DNA of 63,039 bases. Source: JANMDS01 sp031430575. GTDB lineage: Bacteria > Pseudomonadota > Gammaproteobacteria > Burkholderiales > Casimicrobiaceae. Positions 15,421 to 24,404 of this stretch are shown here, piece after piece. The notes under the pieces were generated by a model. It did no database searches and was not told the DNA's origin. It was given only the letters and a program-made list of their open reading frames with translations. The stretch's first letter is position 1. Every line of letters starts with the position of its first letter. The DNA is taken from contig JANPBT010000082.1 of the NCBI GenBank assembly GCA_031430575.1, positions 1 to 63,039 of the forward strand, given 5' to 3'. A program made the position numbers and the translations under genes.

Positions 15421-15471
15421 AATACATACTTTAGTCAATACAAAACGTATATACAAGCGTAAAATAAAAAT

Positions 15472-15746
15472 ATGATCTTCACGTGGTCTGAACGCAAACG
15501 CGCCACCAATTTAACAACGCACGGCATTGACTTTGTCGATGCCGGACTCGTTTTGCAAGCGCTACGTTTACCTTTGAAGACGACAGATTTGATTACCCCG
15601 AGCAACGCTTCATTACGCTTGGGCTTTTGGCGGGCAACCCCGTCTCCATCGCACATACGGAGAATGACCATGAAATCCGCATCATCTATTTCCGCAAAGC
15701 CACGCGCCGCGAAGCCGAAATCTTCTACCGCGAAACCGCAATCTAA
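15472..15746 (+). pseudogene. brnT: brnT-like toxin gene broken by a single-base frameshift
   Basis: The first 26 or so codons read MIFTWSERKRATNLTTHGIDF, the typical BrnT start. At the run gtttt (15550-15554) one base appears to be missing. In the next frame (from 15555) the sequence continues as a BrnT: ASATFTFEDDRFDYPEQRF, then a stretch ending RKATRREAEIFYRETAI before a TAA at 15744-15746. Restoring one T would give a product of about 92 residues, normal for this RNase toxin. The toxin is therefore probably dead, unless the base was lost in sequencing. The frameshift fuses the N-terminus in frame to brnA. Confidence 0.8.
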
Positions 15747-15990
15747 AACTGACTGGGCGCGCCTGCGCGACAAGTCAACGCCAGCAGCGCCCACGCAGGA
15801 ACACCCCGATATCGCAGTTCGCCGAGTTGTGCGCGGTGTCGTGCGCCGCGGCCTGCAACCGACTGCGACCAAAGCTGCGATTTCATTGCGCGTCGATCAC
15901 GACGTGTTGGAGTGGTTTAAAGCGCAGGGGGACGGCTATCAAACACGGATTAACTCGGTGCTGCGTGCGTTTCGGGATGCTTCGGTTTAA
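15664..15990 (+). CDS. brnA: BrnA-like antitoxin
   Basis: The open frame from 15472 passes through the broken brnT and continues as BrnA. The independent start is ATG 15664 or 15670, giving about 108 residues. The N-terminus is Lys/Ser/Ala-rich. The C-terminal half (SKTDWARLRDK...) carries the hallmark ribbon-helix-helix segment AAISLRVDHDVLEWFKAQG followed by YQTRINSVLRAF, as in BrnA, which binds BrnT and represses the operon. It overlaps the brnT frame by about 80 bases. Confidence 0.82.
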   Translation: MTMKSASSISAKPRAAKPKSSTAKPQSKTDWARLRDKSTPAAPTQEHPDIAVRRVVRGVVRRGLQPTATKAAISLRVDHDVLEWFKAQGDGYQTRINSVLRAFRDASV

Positions 15991-16056
15991 AGTCATTTAG
16001 GGCACGTCGCAAGTTAATACGTCCATATTGCTTCATATAGCTTATCGCGCTCATAC

Positions 16057-17490
16057 ATGAATAAGCAAAGGTATAAGCCGATTGATTTATATGACGAAGT
16101 TACTAAATCTTTTCGCTGCTCAAATTGTAAACACGCGCATCAAATTGGTCAAATTCACGTAAATTATTTGAGTTCAACCAAACAAGCAACTTTTGTTTGT
16201 ACAAAATGCCGGTCACCGCACGATCTAGAGGTTGAGCCCTGGAAACCGAAGCGAATTTACCTCGACCAATCGCTGCTATCAGAGTTGTCGAGGATTGAAA
16301 TAACTGCAAACACACCAAAAGCAAGCGATCAGTCAATTCTGCTCAGGCTACAGGATAAATTGCGTGAAGCGAAACAGAGACGACTAATTTGTGTGATTGT
16401 TTCTGACATTCACATTTCAGAGACGGCTTCAACACCAAAAAAAGAAATGCAAAAACGAATATGGGAGTATTCCAATCGCCTTGCTGATGGAATCGTCGGC
16501 GGCGATATGATTGACGCTCTAAAGTTTGAATTGTTGACCATTTTAGGATTTGAAAATAGAGATGAGCTCTCGGCAATTCTGAAGCGCGATTTAGATGATT
16601 TGAAACCTGCCACACACATTTTGCTCACCAACAATTGGAGACTGTCTCTTCATCAGCGTATAACTGAGGCGGGTGGCAAGGAGCGTGATCAGATACTGCC
16701 CAGCATCTACGAAAAGCAGCACGGTGAAACGTGCGGCAACAGCTCTCCCGGCGATTGCGTGACCTACATTGAAAACATCTACTGCGAAGAATTAGAAAAT
16801 GCAGCGATTCGGGTAACGGAAGCGATTCGATGGAGTATTAATGCCGATGAAGCCATTAGACTCAATTCGCTGCCTCCTACTTTCACGCATTCGTTACCCC
16901 CTTACGGTCAATGTCCATATACAGATCTCATTTTTGAGATATCGAAGGAATTTTCTGCTGATGATGCGAAATTAGCAGCGATAGCTGAAGTTCTGACTGA
17001 AGTGAGGTCAAGAAAATTGACGGGAATTCATAGCTTGAAAATCAGATCTGCAATGGAAGGCGAACTGCTGTGGAAGTGGAAACAAAGTTTGCGAAAAAAT
17101 CCCAAAAAATTTCGAACCGAATATGGTGTTTCGCGAATGAATGACATTTCGCACTTGAGCGTTTTCATGCGGCTATGCGATGTCGTTACAACTGACAACG
17201 ATATGTGGAATCTGTGTCAGCTCCCGTCGGTAATCGATGCGACAGGAACTCATACTTACATGCTCATTTCAAGTAAGACTTACGAAAAGTTTGAAAGCTA
17301 TCTTGATGCGTTGCTGCAGGCTCCAGAGTCGCCCGAGCAGAAAGCGACGAGATATCTATTTTTGGGTCGTACCGAAAATGAAATCTTGAATCAATTTGCG
17401 GACGAGATTGTCGCGGGAGTTTTGGCGAAACTTGCGAAATCAAATGCAAAGAAGTTGCCTGCGCAGCCCCTTTTGCGTAGCCGAGATTAG
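16057..17490 (+). CDS. unknown protein with N-terminal zinc ribbon and PIN-like core
   Basis: 477 residues, visibly lower GC than its neighbours, suggesting transfer. Residues 20-52 hold CSNC and CTKC, a four-cysteine zinc ribbon. The next section begins RIYLDQSLLSELSRIE, which resembles the first strand and helix of PIN-fold nucleases with Asp and Glu. Near residue 370 RMNDISHLSVFMRLCDVVTTDNDMW resembles the later acidic strands of that fold. A metal-dependent RNase is inferred; no family was identified with confidence. It follows the damaged brnTA pair and may belong to a defence or toxin cluster. There is no clear ribosome site. Confidence 0.7.
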   Translation: MNKQRYKPIDLYDEVTKSFRCSNCKHAHQIGQIHVNYLSSTKQATFVCTKCRSPHDLEVEPWKPKRIYLDQSLLSELSRIEITANTPKASDQSILLRLQDKLREAKQRRLICVIVSDIHISETASTPKKEMQKRIWEYSNRLADGIVGGDMIDALKFELLTILGFENRDELSAILKRDLDDLKPATHILLTNNWRLSLHQRITEAGGKERDQILPSIYEKQHGETCGNSSPGDCVTYIENIYCEELENAAIRVTEAIRWSINADEAIRLNSLPPTFTHSLPPYGQCPYTDLIFEISKEFSADDAKLAAIAEVLTEVRSRKLTGIHSLKIRSAMEGELLWKWKQSLRKNPKKFRTEYGVSRMNDISHLSVFMRLCDVVTTDNDMWNLCQLPSVIDATGTHTYMLISSKTYEKFESYLDALLQAPESPEQKATRYLFLGRTENEILNQFADEIVAGVLAKLAKSNAKKLPAQPLLRSRD

Positions 17491-17549
17491 CGTGCGGTTT
17501 TTTGCAAGCGTGGTTATTAGGGGTAGGGGTTGTTCGGGGTACGTCCTCA

Positions 17550-17597
17550 ATTTCCACACGTCCCCAATTCCCACACAATTCCCACAATTCCCATTGG
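17550..17597. repeat. short imperfect tandem repeats (ccacacaattc units)
   Basis: ccccaattcccacacaattcccacaattcccattgg contains three imperfect copies of a 9-11 base unit. It lies between the unknown gene and the catalase-like gene. No function is evident. Confidence 0.5.
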
Positions 17598-17661
17598 CGA
17601 ATATATACGCGCCGCGAATCACGCCGTCGCGATTGCGCGCATCAAAACTGGGCTGTGTCTG

Positions 17662-18666
17662 CTATTGCTTCGCACCTTCGCTCAGTCTGCGCCCAAGCGA
17701 AACTGCATAGGGCGCGACGCGAGCGGCAATCATGGGATCGCTCGACGCTTCAATGCCTTTTGGCAACGCGGTAGGTTGGAACGTGATGTTCACGCATGGT
17801 CCGGTGGAATCTGGCGAAACAGATTTAATCGTCAAGCGCCCTAAGGTCACCTTTTTGCGCCCTTCGGGTAACGGCGTTACCGCGCTGTCAATCTTATCGC
17901 TAGGTTCAGCGAGTTGGAGGTTAAAGTCAAACGCTGCAGTGCCAGACTTTGCGCGCGCGCGCAAATCATCAAACAGAAAATCGGCTCCCTTTGCTTTGGC
18001 TTCGTCGTCGCTCAGGCTTTGAGTGCCGCCAACAGGCTCAAACATCCATTTTCCGAATTGTTTTTTGCCTGCTTGATCGACAAAACCAAAAGCCGTCACG
18101 CCCCAATAATTAACCTTCGCATAGCTGGCCGGCACGGGCTGGGATGCGAAATATTTTCCCTGCAAGAGCACTTCTGGGTTGGCATCGGCAAAGGCTTTGA
18201 TTTTGTCTGGATTCGGCTTTTTGGTCTCGGGGTCTAACGCAAGCGATTCCAAGCGACCGAGAAACTGCTCCGGCGTCGCCGCGCCGAATATTGGTGCATT
18301 GATATTGCCCATTTGCCAGATTTCATTTGCTGGCAAATCGAATTGCAGCGCCATATTGCGCTGGCTTCGCCCGTCGTCAGGCGCTTTCGGGTTCGCCCCA
18401 CCTACGGAAAAACGTGCGATCACAGGAACTGCGTTGCCACTGAACGCCGATGCGGTAGAAAGCGCGCGCGCCTGCGCACTGCCGACAAACTCACCCACCG
18501 CGCACACACCCTTGGCTCCGGAACGGCGATAGCCTTCGAATTTCGTATTGGCTTTTTCGAAGGCATCAATTAGCGCAACGGGATTGACTTGCGCATGACT
18601 CGCCATGGACGACAGCCCTAGCGCACAGAACACCGCGCGCGTAAGAATTTTTGAGATTGGTTTCAT
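17662..18666 (-). CDS. catalase-related peroxidase (SrpA-like), exported
   Basis: 334 residues with a signal peptide (MKPISKILTRAVFCALGLSS, cleavage after SHA). The mature protein follows the small catalase-fold haem peroxidases: VPVIARFSVGGANPKAPDDGRSQRNMALQFDLP, then PNPDKIKAFADANPEVLLQGKYF and YAKVNYWGVTAFGFVD. The proximal haem region near the C-terminus is APYAVSLGRRL. The position normally occupied by the distal catalytic histidine (RRNHAKGV in relatives) reads RRSGAKGV with Gly50. It may be a clade without that histidine. Periplasmic location inferred. Confidence 0.8.
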   Translation of the reverse strand: MKPISKILTRAVFCALGLSSMASHAQVNPVALIDAFEKANTKFEGYRRSGAKGVCAVGEFVGSAQARALSTASAFSGNAVPVIARFSVGGANPKAPDDGRSQRNMALQFDLPANEIWQMGNINAPIFGAATPEQFLGRLESLALDPETKKPNPDKIKAFADANPEVLLQGKYFASQPVPASYAKVNYWGVTAFGFVDQAGKKQFGKWMFEPVGGTQSLSDDEAKAKGADFLFDDLRARAKSGTAAFDFNLQLAEPSDKIDSAVTPLPEGRKKVTLGRLTIKSVSPDSTGPCVNITFQPTALPKGIEASSDPMIAARVAPYAVSLGRRLSEGAKQ

Positions 18667-18924
18667 TTAAGCGCCTTTGAATTGAACAAACAAAAAATGG
18701 GTGACAAAGCACCACCGCAGCAAAGCGTAACAGAAAAGTCCCCCAGTAATTCACAAAATTTTATAAATTGGTTACATGCGGTCAGATTCATCAAGCAATT
18801 TAGAAAATGCGATGTACGAAAATCGCGCAATTTTTCAGTTCAAGCGCAACGCGTAAGTCGCTCTGACGACATGGATGCGGAATAGCACTAAAAATGATCA
18901 CGCCCAGTTATTTTTTATAAGAAA

Positions 18925-18941
18925 AGTTGCGCCGCAGGTAT
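18925..18941 (-). repeat. dispersed palindromic element, lone R arm
   Basis: agttgcgccgcaggtat, one or two mismatches in the inner part. No F arm within 100 bases. Confidence 0.7.
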
Positions 18942-19182
18942 TTTTGAGCCTTCACGAGCATTGGGGACGCACCACACGAGCATTGCAAGAGCATTGAGGA
19001 CGCCCCACGTTTTCTAGGCTATATCTGACTCCTCGTCTAATATTAGCGAGCGTAGCGTGAACGAAGCTCCACTTTTTCCGGGATTGGTGATCATCTACCG
19101 ATGGCGCAATATCGCCGAAGTTTCATCGCATCTAGTCTATCGAGCCCACAATTTGGAGCAGAGAAACCGTTGAATGGCTGAG

Positions 19183-19329
19183 ATACCTGCGGCGCAGATT
19201 TGGTGCTTTTGTGCGCCTCTGTTGCCGCTTCCGAATGAGAGCGGCGAGGGGAGCTGAAGCGAAGCGGCGTTTTGTTTGCATATTTGGGCTGCGCGGGCAT
19301 TAAATGCGCCCAATCTGCGCCGCAGGTAT
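19183..19329. repeat. dispersed palindromic element, F-spacer-R with long spacer
   Basis: F at 19183-19201 and R at 19312-19329, both perfect, about 110 bases apart. This is the longest spacer among the clear pairs here. Confidence 0.93.
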
Positions 19330-19817
19330 TGAGCGTGCAATTTATTTCAGCGGGTGGCGCGACCGATTGTTGGCTTCGCCCGCAGCTTCGCGGTTAGCCG
19401 CCAGTTAACGAAGTAGGGGCGCTTTGAGTGAGATGCAGGGGGCGGGTGTTAGCGGTCGTACGGATATAGATGGCAGTTGGCAGTGCAGCTAGGCGATAGG
19501 TTGAAGTCTGCGCGGGTTTATGAGGGTTAACGCAATTGAAGGTGAGCGTCATGAGTGAAAAATCGGTGTTGTTAATCAATGCGACGGTTGCGAAATTGGC
19601 GCCGGAGGCGCGTGCGTGCGTTCCGCGCTGCTCGGGGCGCTTTATGCACCTGATAGCGCGTAATAGAGAATGCCCCCCCCGCGTTTTAGTTGTCTGTAAA
19701 CCGAGGAATCAAAGCGTTGGCTTGCCAGCAGTTGCGGTGTGCACACGAGCGAAACGATGCCGTCTACGTTGATCGTTTTGCGGCTACACTTTTGATTCAC
19801 ATTTTGCGAGAAAAATC

Positions 19818-20792
19818 ATGAACGATTTGAACCAATTCTGCCGTTCGTTTGTGTTAGCTGCCGGTCTTTTGACGGGCTTCTCGATGTGTGCAGCCTTCGC
19901 TCAAGATAACCCCCCCCTGAAAATCATCGTCGGGTTTCCGCCTGGCGGATCGGCGGATATTCTCGCCCGCTTAGTTGCCGAGAAATTAAAAGATGGCCTT
20001 GATCGCCCGGTCGTTGTGGACAATAAGCCGGGAGCAGCGGGGCGGATTGCTGTTGATTTCGTTAAAAACGCGACGGACGGTAACACTATCTTGCTGGCAC
20101 CGATGGGGCCGTTCGTTTTATTTCCGCATACTTTTAAGAAATTGAACTACAACGCGTTTTCTGATTTTGTGCCGATCTCGCTCGTTGCGAATTTTCAATT
20201 TGCCATTACTTCTGGCCCGGCGAGTAATGTGAAATCTGTTTCAGAAATGATCGCACAGATCAAGGCTGATGCGAATCGCGGAACGTATGGCACTGCCGGC
20301 ACTGGCGCTGCACCGCACTTTATCGGCGTGATGCTCAGTGATGCTGCAGGCGTTCCGATGAATCATGTGCCGTTTCAGGGCGGCGCGCCGGCGGTGACTG
20401 CGCTGCTGGGTGGGCATGTGAGCTATGTGATCGATACGATTACGGAATCGCTGGAGTTGCATCGCAACGGCAAAGGGCGGGTGATCGCGGTGAGCGGGGC
20501 GCAACGCGCGCCGCAGCTTCTGGACGTGCCCACCTTGCGCGAGCAGGGGCTCAACATGGAGGCCAGCGGTTGGTTCGCAATGTTTGGCCCTGCCAAAATG
20601 GGGGCAGATAACGTGCAAAAAATTTCCGCTGTCGTTTCCAGTGTGATGCGCCAGCCTGAGCTGCGCGAGCGCCTCTTGAAGCTGGGCTACGAAGCGGTCG
20701 GCTCAACGCCTGAGCAATTAGCCACAATCCATCGCGCTGATTTTGCGCGCTGGGAAAAGCCAATTAAAGCTACAGGTTTTTCTGCAGACTGA
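19818..20792 (+). CDS. Bug/TctC-family periplasmic solute receptor
   Basis: 324 residues; signal peptide ending CAAFAQ. The mature part has the family marks PLKIIVGFPPGGSADILAR, RPVVVDNKPGAAG and GGHVSYVIDT. Bug proteins bind carboxylates such as aromatic acids and are abundant in Burkholderiales. No TctAB membrane genes are adjacent. The Rieske oxygenase that follows on the same strand, 155 bases on, suggests an aromatic acid ligand, which is inference. Confidence 0.9.
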   Translation: MNDLNQFCRSFVLAAGLLTGFSMCAAFAQDNPPLKIIVGFPPGGSADILARLVAEKLKDGLDRPVVVDNKPGAAGRIAVDFVKNATDGNTILLAPMGPFVLFPHTFKKLNYNAFSDFVPISLVANFQFAITSGPASNVKSVSEMIAQIKADANRGTYGTAGTGAAPHFIGVMLSDAAGVPMNHVPFQGGAPAVTALLGGHVSYVIDTITESLELHRNGKGRVIAVSGAQRAPQLLDVPTLREQGLNMEASGWFAMFGPAKMGADNVQKISAVVSSVMRQPELRERLLKLGYEAVGSTPEQLATIHRADFARWEKPIKATGFSAD

Positions 20793-20947
20793 TCACACTA
20801 CTTTCGAGCGCGATCGCAGAAATGGCTAATGCTGCGAGTGCGGCGAAAGCAAAAAGCCAATTTGAAATTTGCAAATCCCCCGATTCTGATCGCTAACGTT
20901 GATGTCAGTGTTTGACGCCGTTTATAAACCAAACTTCAAGGAGTGAA

Positions 20948-22003
20948 ATGATGTTCTTGCGCAATGCTTGGTATGTTGCGGCGTGTGAGCATGAAATTTC
21001 GCGCTCGCTTCGCCCATTGACTTTGCTTGGTGAGCGCATCGTATTTTTTCAAAAAGAAGACGGCACACCGGTTGCGCTCGAAGATGCCTGCCCGCATCGT
21101 AAGCTCCCGCTTTCGTTGGGACGACTCAAAGGCGATGAAGTGGAGTGCGGCTACCACGGGCTGACGTTTGATTGTTCGGGGCGCTCTGTGCGCACGCCGG
21201 GAAATCAGCCCGTGCCTCCCGGTGCGAGTGTGCGCAGTTATCCGCTGCAGTCACGCTATGGTTTGATCTGGATCTGGATGGGTGAGCCCGCGCGAGCTGA
21301 TCCAGCTCATATTTTTGAGGTTTCAAATTGGGACGATCCTGCGTGGGGTCTCAATCGCGGCGACGGGATGAAAGTGGCCTGCAATTATCTGTACGTGACT
21401 GACAATCTGCTCGACCCATCGCACGTCGCGTGGGTGCACCAAAGCTCGTTTGCCGGTGCTGCGTGTGAAGATACTCCGCTCGAAGTCACTGCCTCGGCGG
21501 TCGGCGTTACGGTCTCGCGCTGGATGATGGATGTTGAGCCAGCGCCGTTTTATGCGCCCTTTCTCAAATTTGAAGGGCGATGCGATCGCAAGCAGCAGTA
21601 TGAAGTTCGCTACCCGAGCAATGCTGCGATACGCGCGGTCTTCACGCCGGAAGGCAGCGGCGGGGAGGTGCTGGCGCAGCATCCCGACGCGTTTATCATG
21701 GACAGCTACAACTTCATGACCCCGATCGACGACAATACGACTCAGTACTATTGGTTTCAGATGCGCAACTTCGCGCCCTCTGATGAAAGTGTTTCGCAGC
21801 GCTTTGCGCATTCGGTGCGTTGCGCATTTGAAGAAGACCGAGTCGTCCTTGAGGCGGTGCATAAGGGGATGATGAACATGACCACGCCTAATATTGGCTT
21901 GCGCATTGATGCTGGCCCGGCGCGCTTTCGACGCCAGCTTGCCGCGCTGATTGATGCCGAAAAGCCTTTGTACCCGACGATTCAGCTAAACCGAATCAGT
22001 TAA
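20948..22003 (+). CDS. Rieske-type aromatic oxygenase (VanA-like O-demethylase family)
   Basis: ATG 20948 preceded by AAGGAG; the open frame extends upstream to a TTG but without support. The 351 residues begin MMFLRNAWYVAACEHEI, typical of vanillate O-demethylase oxygenase components. The Rieske centre is CPHRKLPLSLG...CGYHGL. The mononuclear iron site DNLLDPSHVAWVHQSSF supplies two His, and a later Asp completes it. Such enzymes need a reductase (VanB type), which is not encoded nearby. The substrate is unknown. Probably paired with the Bug receptor upstream. Confidence 0.88.
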   Translation: MMFLRNAWYVAACEHEISRSLRPLTLLGERIVFFQKEDGTPVALEDACPHRKLPLSLGRLKGDEVECGYHGLTFDCSGRSVRTPGNQPVPPGASVRSYPLQSRYGLIWIWMGEPARADPAHIFEVSNWDDPAWGLNRGDGMKVACNYLYVTDNLLDPSHVAWVHQSSFAGAACEDTPLEVTASAVGVTVSRWMMDVEPAPFYAPFLKFEGRCDRKQQYEVRYPSNAAIRAVFTPEGSGGEVLAQHPDAFIMDSYNFMTPIDDNTTQYYWFQMRNFAPSDESVSQRFAHSVRCAFEEDRVVLEAVHKGMMNMTTPNIGLRIDAGPARFRRQLAALIDAEKPLYPTIQLNRIS

Positions 22004-22151
22004 TGCGAAGGCGCACGCTTCGCGCGATTGCTTGACAGGCGCAAGTTTCGTGAAATCGCCGCAAGAGCACGCAATAACGTCGATTCAATTTTTCGAAACT
22101 GGTATCGGACGTTTTTCCATGCGATTGGCGGCCGCTTCCAGCGGCGAATGG

Positions 22152-22742
22152 CTAACCGCTCTGCAACGCCGACTGCGTCGATAGAAAACACCAAATACCT
22201 GCAATCCCAATCCCAATCGCAACGGCGAGCGTACGACGAATGTGGATCACGTTCGGCGAATTGCGCAGCCAAGGCGCGAGGCCGCTCGACGCGGTGGCGA
22301 CGACGAAGTGCGTTAACGTGGCAGCGCCGACAGAAATCGCCATCAATTTAAACATTTGCTGCGTTGAGTCTGCCTGCGGGCGTATGCAATGCGGCAGAAT
22401 CGCAGCATAGAAAAGATACGCTTTCGGGTTTAGGATGTTCGTCACCAAACCGCGATTAAAGTAGCTCATCGCGCTCCCGTTGGCGACGGTTGGCGCGTCG
22501 TCGGCAGCGCGCCACGCTTCGACCGCAAGGTAAGGTAGGTAGAGCGTTCCAGCCCAGCGCAGCGCATCAAATAGCCACGGCGCGCGCGAAACCATCGCCG
22601 AAAGACCTAGCCCGGCGACGACTGCCGCAATGATTAAACCCAATGTAATCCCCACCACGGCCAGCCAAGTCATGTTGGGCCCAGGCGTTAACTCAACCAA
22701 TAGCACCGCGATTAAATATTCGAGCCTCTCGCAATTGTGCAT
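22152..22742 (-). CDS. LysE/RhtB-family exporter, possibly internally shortened
   Basis: 196 residues, membrane protein. The family N-terminus VELTPGPNM is present, and later ALRWAGTLYLPYLAVEAWR and FNRGLVTNILNPKAYLFYAAILP. Between NMTWLA and VGITLGL relatives usually have some 15-18 more residues (the SRGRRAG loop), which seem to be missing here, so the first helical pair may be damaged. Amino-acid efflux is the family role; the substrate is unknown. No strong ribosome site is seen. Confidence 0.8.
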   Translation of the reverse strand: MHNCERLEYLIAVLLVELTPGPNMTWLAVVGITLGLIIAAVVAGLGLSAMVSRAPWLFDALRWAGTLYLPYLAVEAWRAADDAPTVANGSAMSYFNRGLVTNILNPKAYLFYAAILPHCIRPQADSTQQMFKLMAISVGAATLTHFVVATASSGLAPWLRNSPNVIHIRRTLAVAIGIGIAGIWCFLSTQSALQSG

Positions 22743-22833
22743 GGGCAGAGTTCGCTAACTCCCCCAAATGGCGGATAGTCAGATGCACTACGCGCGCGTA
22801 TCCTTGAAGCTACCTCAAATCGCGCATGCCATC

Positions 22834-23928
22834 ATGAAACACTCGCTTCGTCTGTCAGCCACGATGGGTCTTGTCGCATGGCTCTCAATCGTCGGCTGCG
22901 AATCAAACCCGTCGCAGAGTAACCAAAGCGCATCGACAATGACCGAGGGTCGAACGATCACGCCGCGCAATGAGCCAACGCGCGTGCAAGCAGACAACGC
23001 CTACGCAGCGGGCGATGATGCGCGGGCGCTCGCACTTTACCTTCCGATCGCGCACGTTGGAGATGCGGCAGTTCAAGCGCGCGTTGCGTATTTGTATAAA
23101 CGTAATCGTGGCGTACCCGTCAACGATGCTGAAAGTTGCAATTGGTACGAAAAAGCGGCAACCCATAATGTGCAAGACGGCACGAGCGCGGTTAATCTTG
23201 GGATATGCTTTGAGAACGGCAGCGGACGCGCGAAATCAATGACGGAGGCGGTACGTTGGTATCGCATGAGCGCGGAAAGAAATAATCCGTTTGGGATGTA
23301 CAACCTCGGGCTTGCGCTTGAATTTGGCGCGGGCGCAAAGCAAGATTTTGCGCAAGCTGCGCATTGGTTTCAGCGTGCGATCGATGGCAAGCTGCCCACA
23401 GGGGATTCGGTAGACGCACGCAGGCATCTCAAACGCAGCCTCAACCACGTTGGCGCGTCGAGGGGCGAGCCACAAGCGCTGTACGATCTCGCGATTGATC
23501 TATTCAGCGGCCACGCACCCGAAGACAAGGATATGAAGCGTGCCATGAGCGCAATGCGCGACGCCGCAACGAAGGGCGCGTTGCCCGATGCATGGTTTAT
23601 TTACGGCTCATGGGTGCATATGGGGATCGGTGGCGTAGTCTCTGATCTCGCGCAGGCCGCAACTTGGATCAAAAAAGCAGCGGATATAGGGCACGAAGAT
23701 GCGAGCCTACGCTACGCCAACATCTTGCTCTGCGGCATTGGCACGCGCAAAGATCAAGCTGCAGCAGAGCGCAGCTTGCAACAAATGATTAACGCTGGGA
23801 AATGGCGAGCGATGAGCGAGCTTTCTGCATGGCACGCCCGCGGCGATTGTGGATTTCGCAAGGATGAAGCGCTCAGCAAATCGCTTCGCGCAAGGGCAGA
23901 TGCGGCGCAACGTAGCGCGGTGAAATAG
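22834..23928 (+). CDS. Sel1-like/TPR repeat lipoprotein
   Basis: ATG 22834 gives a lipoprotein signal with lipobox IVGC (MGLVAWLSIVGCESN). The 364 residues contain about five Sel1-like repeats, for example AVNLGICFENGSGRAKSMTEA, MYNLGLALEFGAGAKQDFAQA and LRYANILLCGIGTRKDQAAA (each a 36-residue helical pair). Sel1 proteins act as scaffolds for protein contacts. Outer-membrane anchoring and partners are unknown. The longer frame from 22768 is rejected. Confidence 0.8.
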   Translation: MKHSLRLSATMGLVAWLSIVGCESNPSQSNQSASTMTEGRTITPRNEPTRVQADNAYAAGDDARALALYLPIAHVGDAAVQARVAYLYKRNRGVPVNDAESCNWYEKAATHNVQDGTSAVNLGICFENGSGRAKSMTEAVRWYRMSAERNNPFGMYNLGLALEFGAGAKQDFAQAAHWFQRAIDGKLPTGDSVDARRHLKRSLNHVGASRGEPQALYDLAIDLFSGHAPEDKDMKRAMSAMRDAATKGALPDAWFIYGSWVHMGIGGVVSDLAQAATWIKKAADIGHEDASLRYANILLCGIGTRKDQAAAERSLQQMINAGKWRAMSELSAWHARGDCGFRKDEALSKSLRARADAAQRSAVK

Positions 23929-23949
23929 CGATGCTACGAGGATGTTGGC

Positions 23950-24033
23950 CGCAGGGTGGGCAGCCCTCTGCCCACCTTCGCAAAATTAACCGTCAAACAG
24001 CTGCGTGGGCACGGGGGTGCCCACCCTACCGGG
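23950..24033. repeat. pair of GTGGGCA-type hairpins (second REP-like family)
   Basis: ggtgggcagccctctgcccacc forms one hairpin and gtgggcacgggggtgcccac a second, in the gap between the convergent Sel1 and SPW genes. The pattern is that of REP/BIME elements and is distinct from the ctgcggcgcag family. Confidence 0.7.
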
Positions 24034-24041
24034 CTGATTTA

Positions 24042-24404
24042 TCAATGCGATGGTTTGTGTATGCGGGCGTGCCACCACGTCATAAATTCTTGATCGCTTA
24101 GCATTTCCCAAACCGCTAAAACAATTAACAACCCAGCCACGATGTAGCTGTTGTAAGCTGCAGTTGTGCCGAGATAATCGCCTGCGAGTGGCATTACGAT
24201 GAGGCCGAGCGCGACGACAATTTCACACCACTCTTCGAGATACGAGGGTAGAAAAAGCGCTTCTGCAGAGATGAGCATAACGGTCAGGCCCAACGTGACG
24301 GTGAGAATGTGTGCAGCGCCGCTAAACCCGAGAATGAACGGAGAAACGACGAGCCAGATTCCTAAGGCGATGCTGCAGAGATCTTGCCAATGCATTTTGC
24401 GCAT
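24042..24404 (-). CDS. SPW-repeat membrane protein
   Basis: 120 residues. The ATG at 24402-24404 has an ideal AAGGAG ribosome site six bases away. Two copies of a helix-pair repeat are visible: MHWQDLCSIALGIWLVVSPFI (the SPW motif reads SPF here) and LEEWCEIVVALGLIVMPLAG. Four hydrophobic helices are predicted by eye. The function of this family is unknown. Confidence 0.8.
   Translation of the reverse strand: MRKMHWQDLCSIALGIWLVVSPFILGFSGAAHILTVTLGLTVMLISAEALFLPSYLEEWCEIVVALGLIVMPLAGDYLGTTAAYNSYIVAGLLIVLAVWEMLSDQEFMTWWHARIHKPSH

Larger units (their letters stand above)
18667..19817. other. 1.15-kb gap with repeats and no convincing gene
   Basis: It separates the divergent catalase-like and Bug genes. 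It holds a lone R arm, a long F-R pair and three copies of gagcattg (18956, 18978, 18989) alternating with ggacgc blocks. A 73-codon frame at 19551-19772 (MSEKSVLLINATVAKLAPEA) has a passable ribosome site but no recognisable family and a Cys/Arg-rich end; it could be a gene remnant. Confidence 0.6.

Noticed and set aside
19551..19772. 73-codon frame in the gap before the Bug gene
   Set aside because: No recognised family and a composition that turns Cys/Arg-rich; listed only as a possible remnant.
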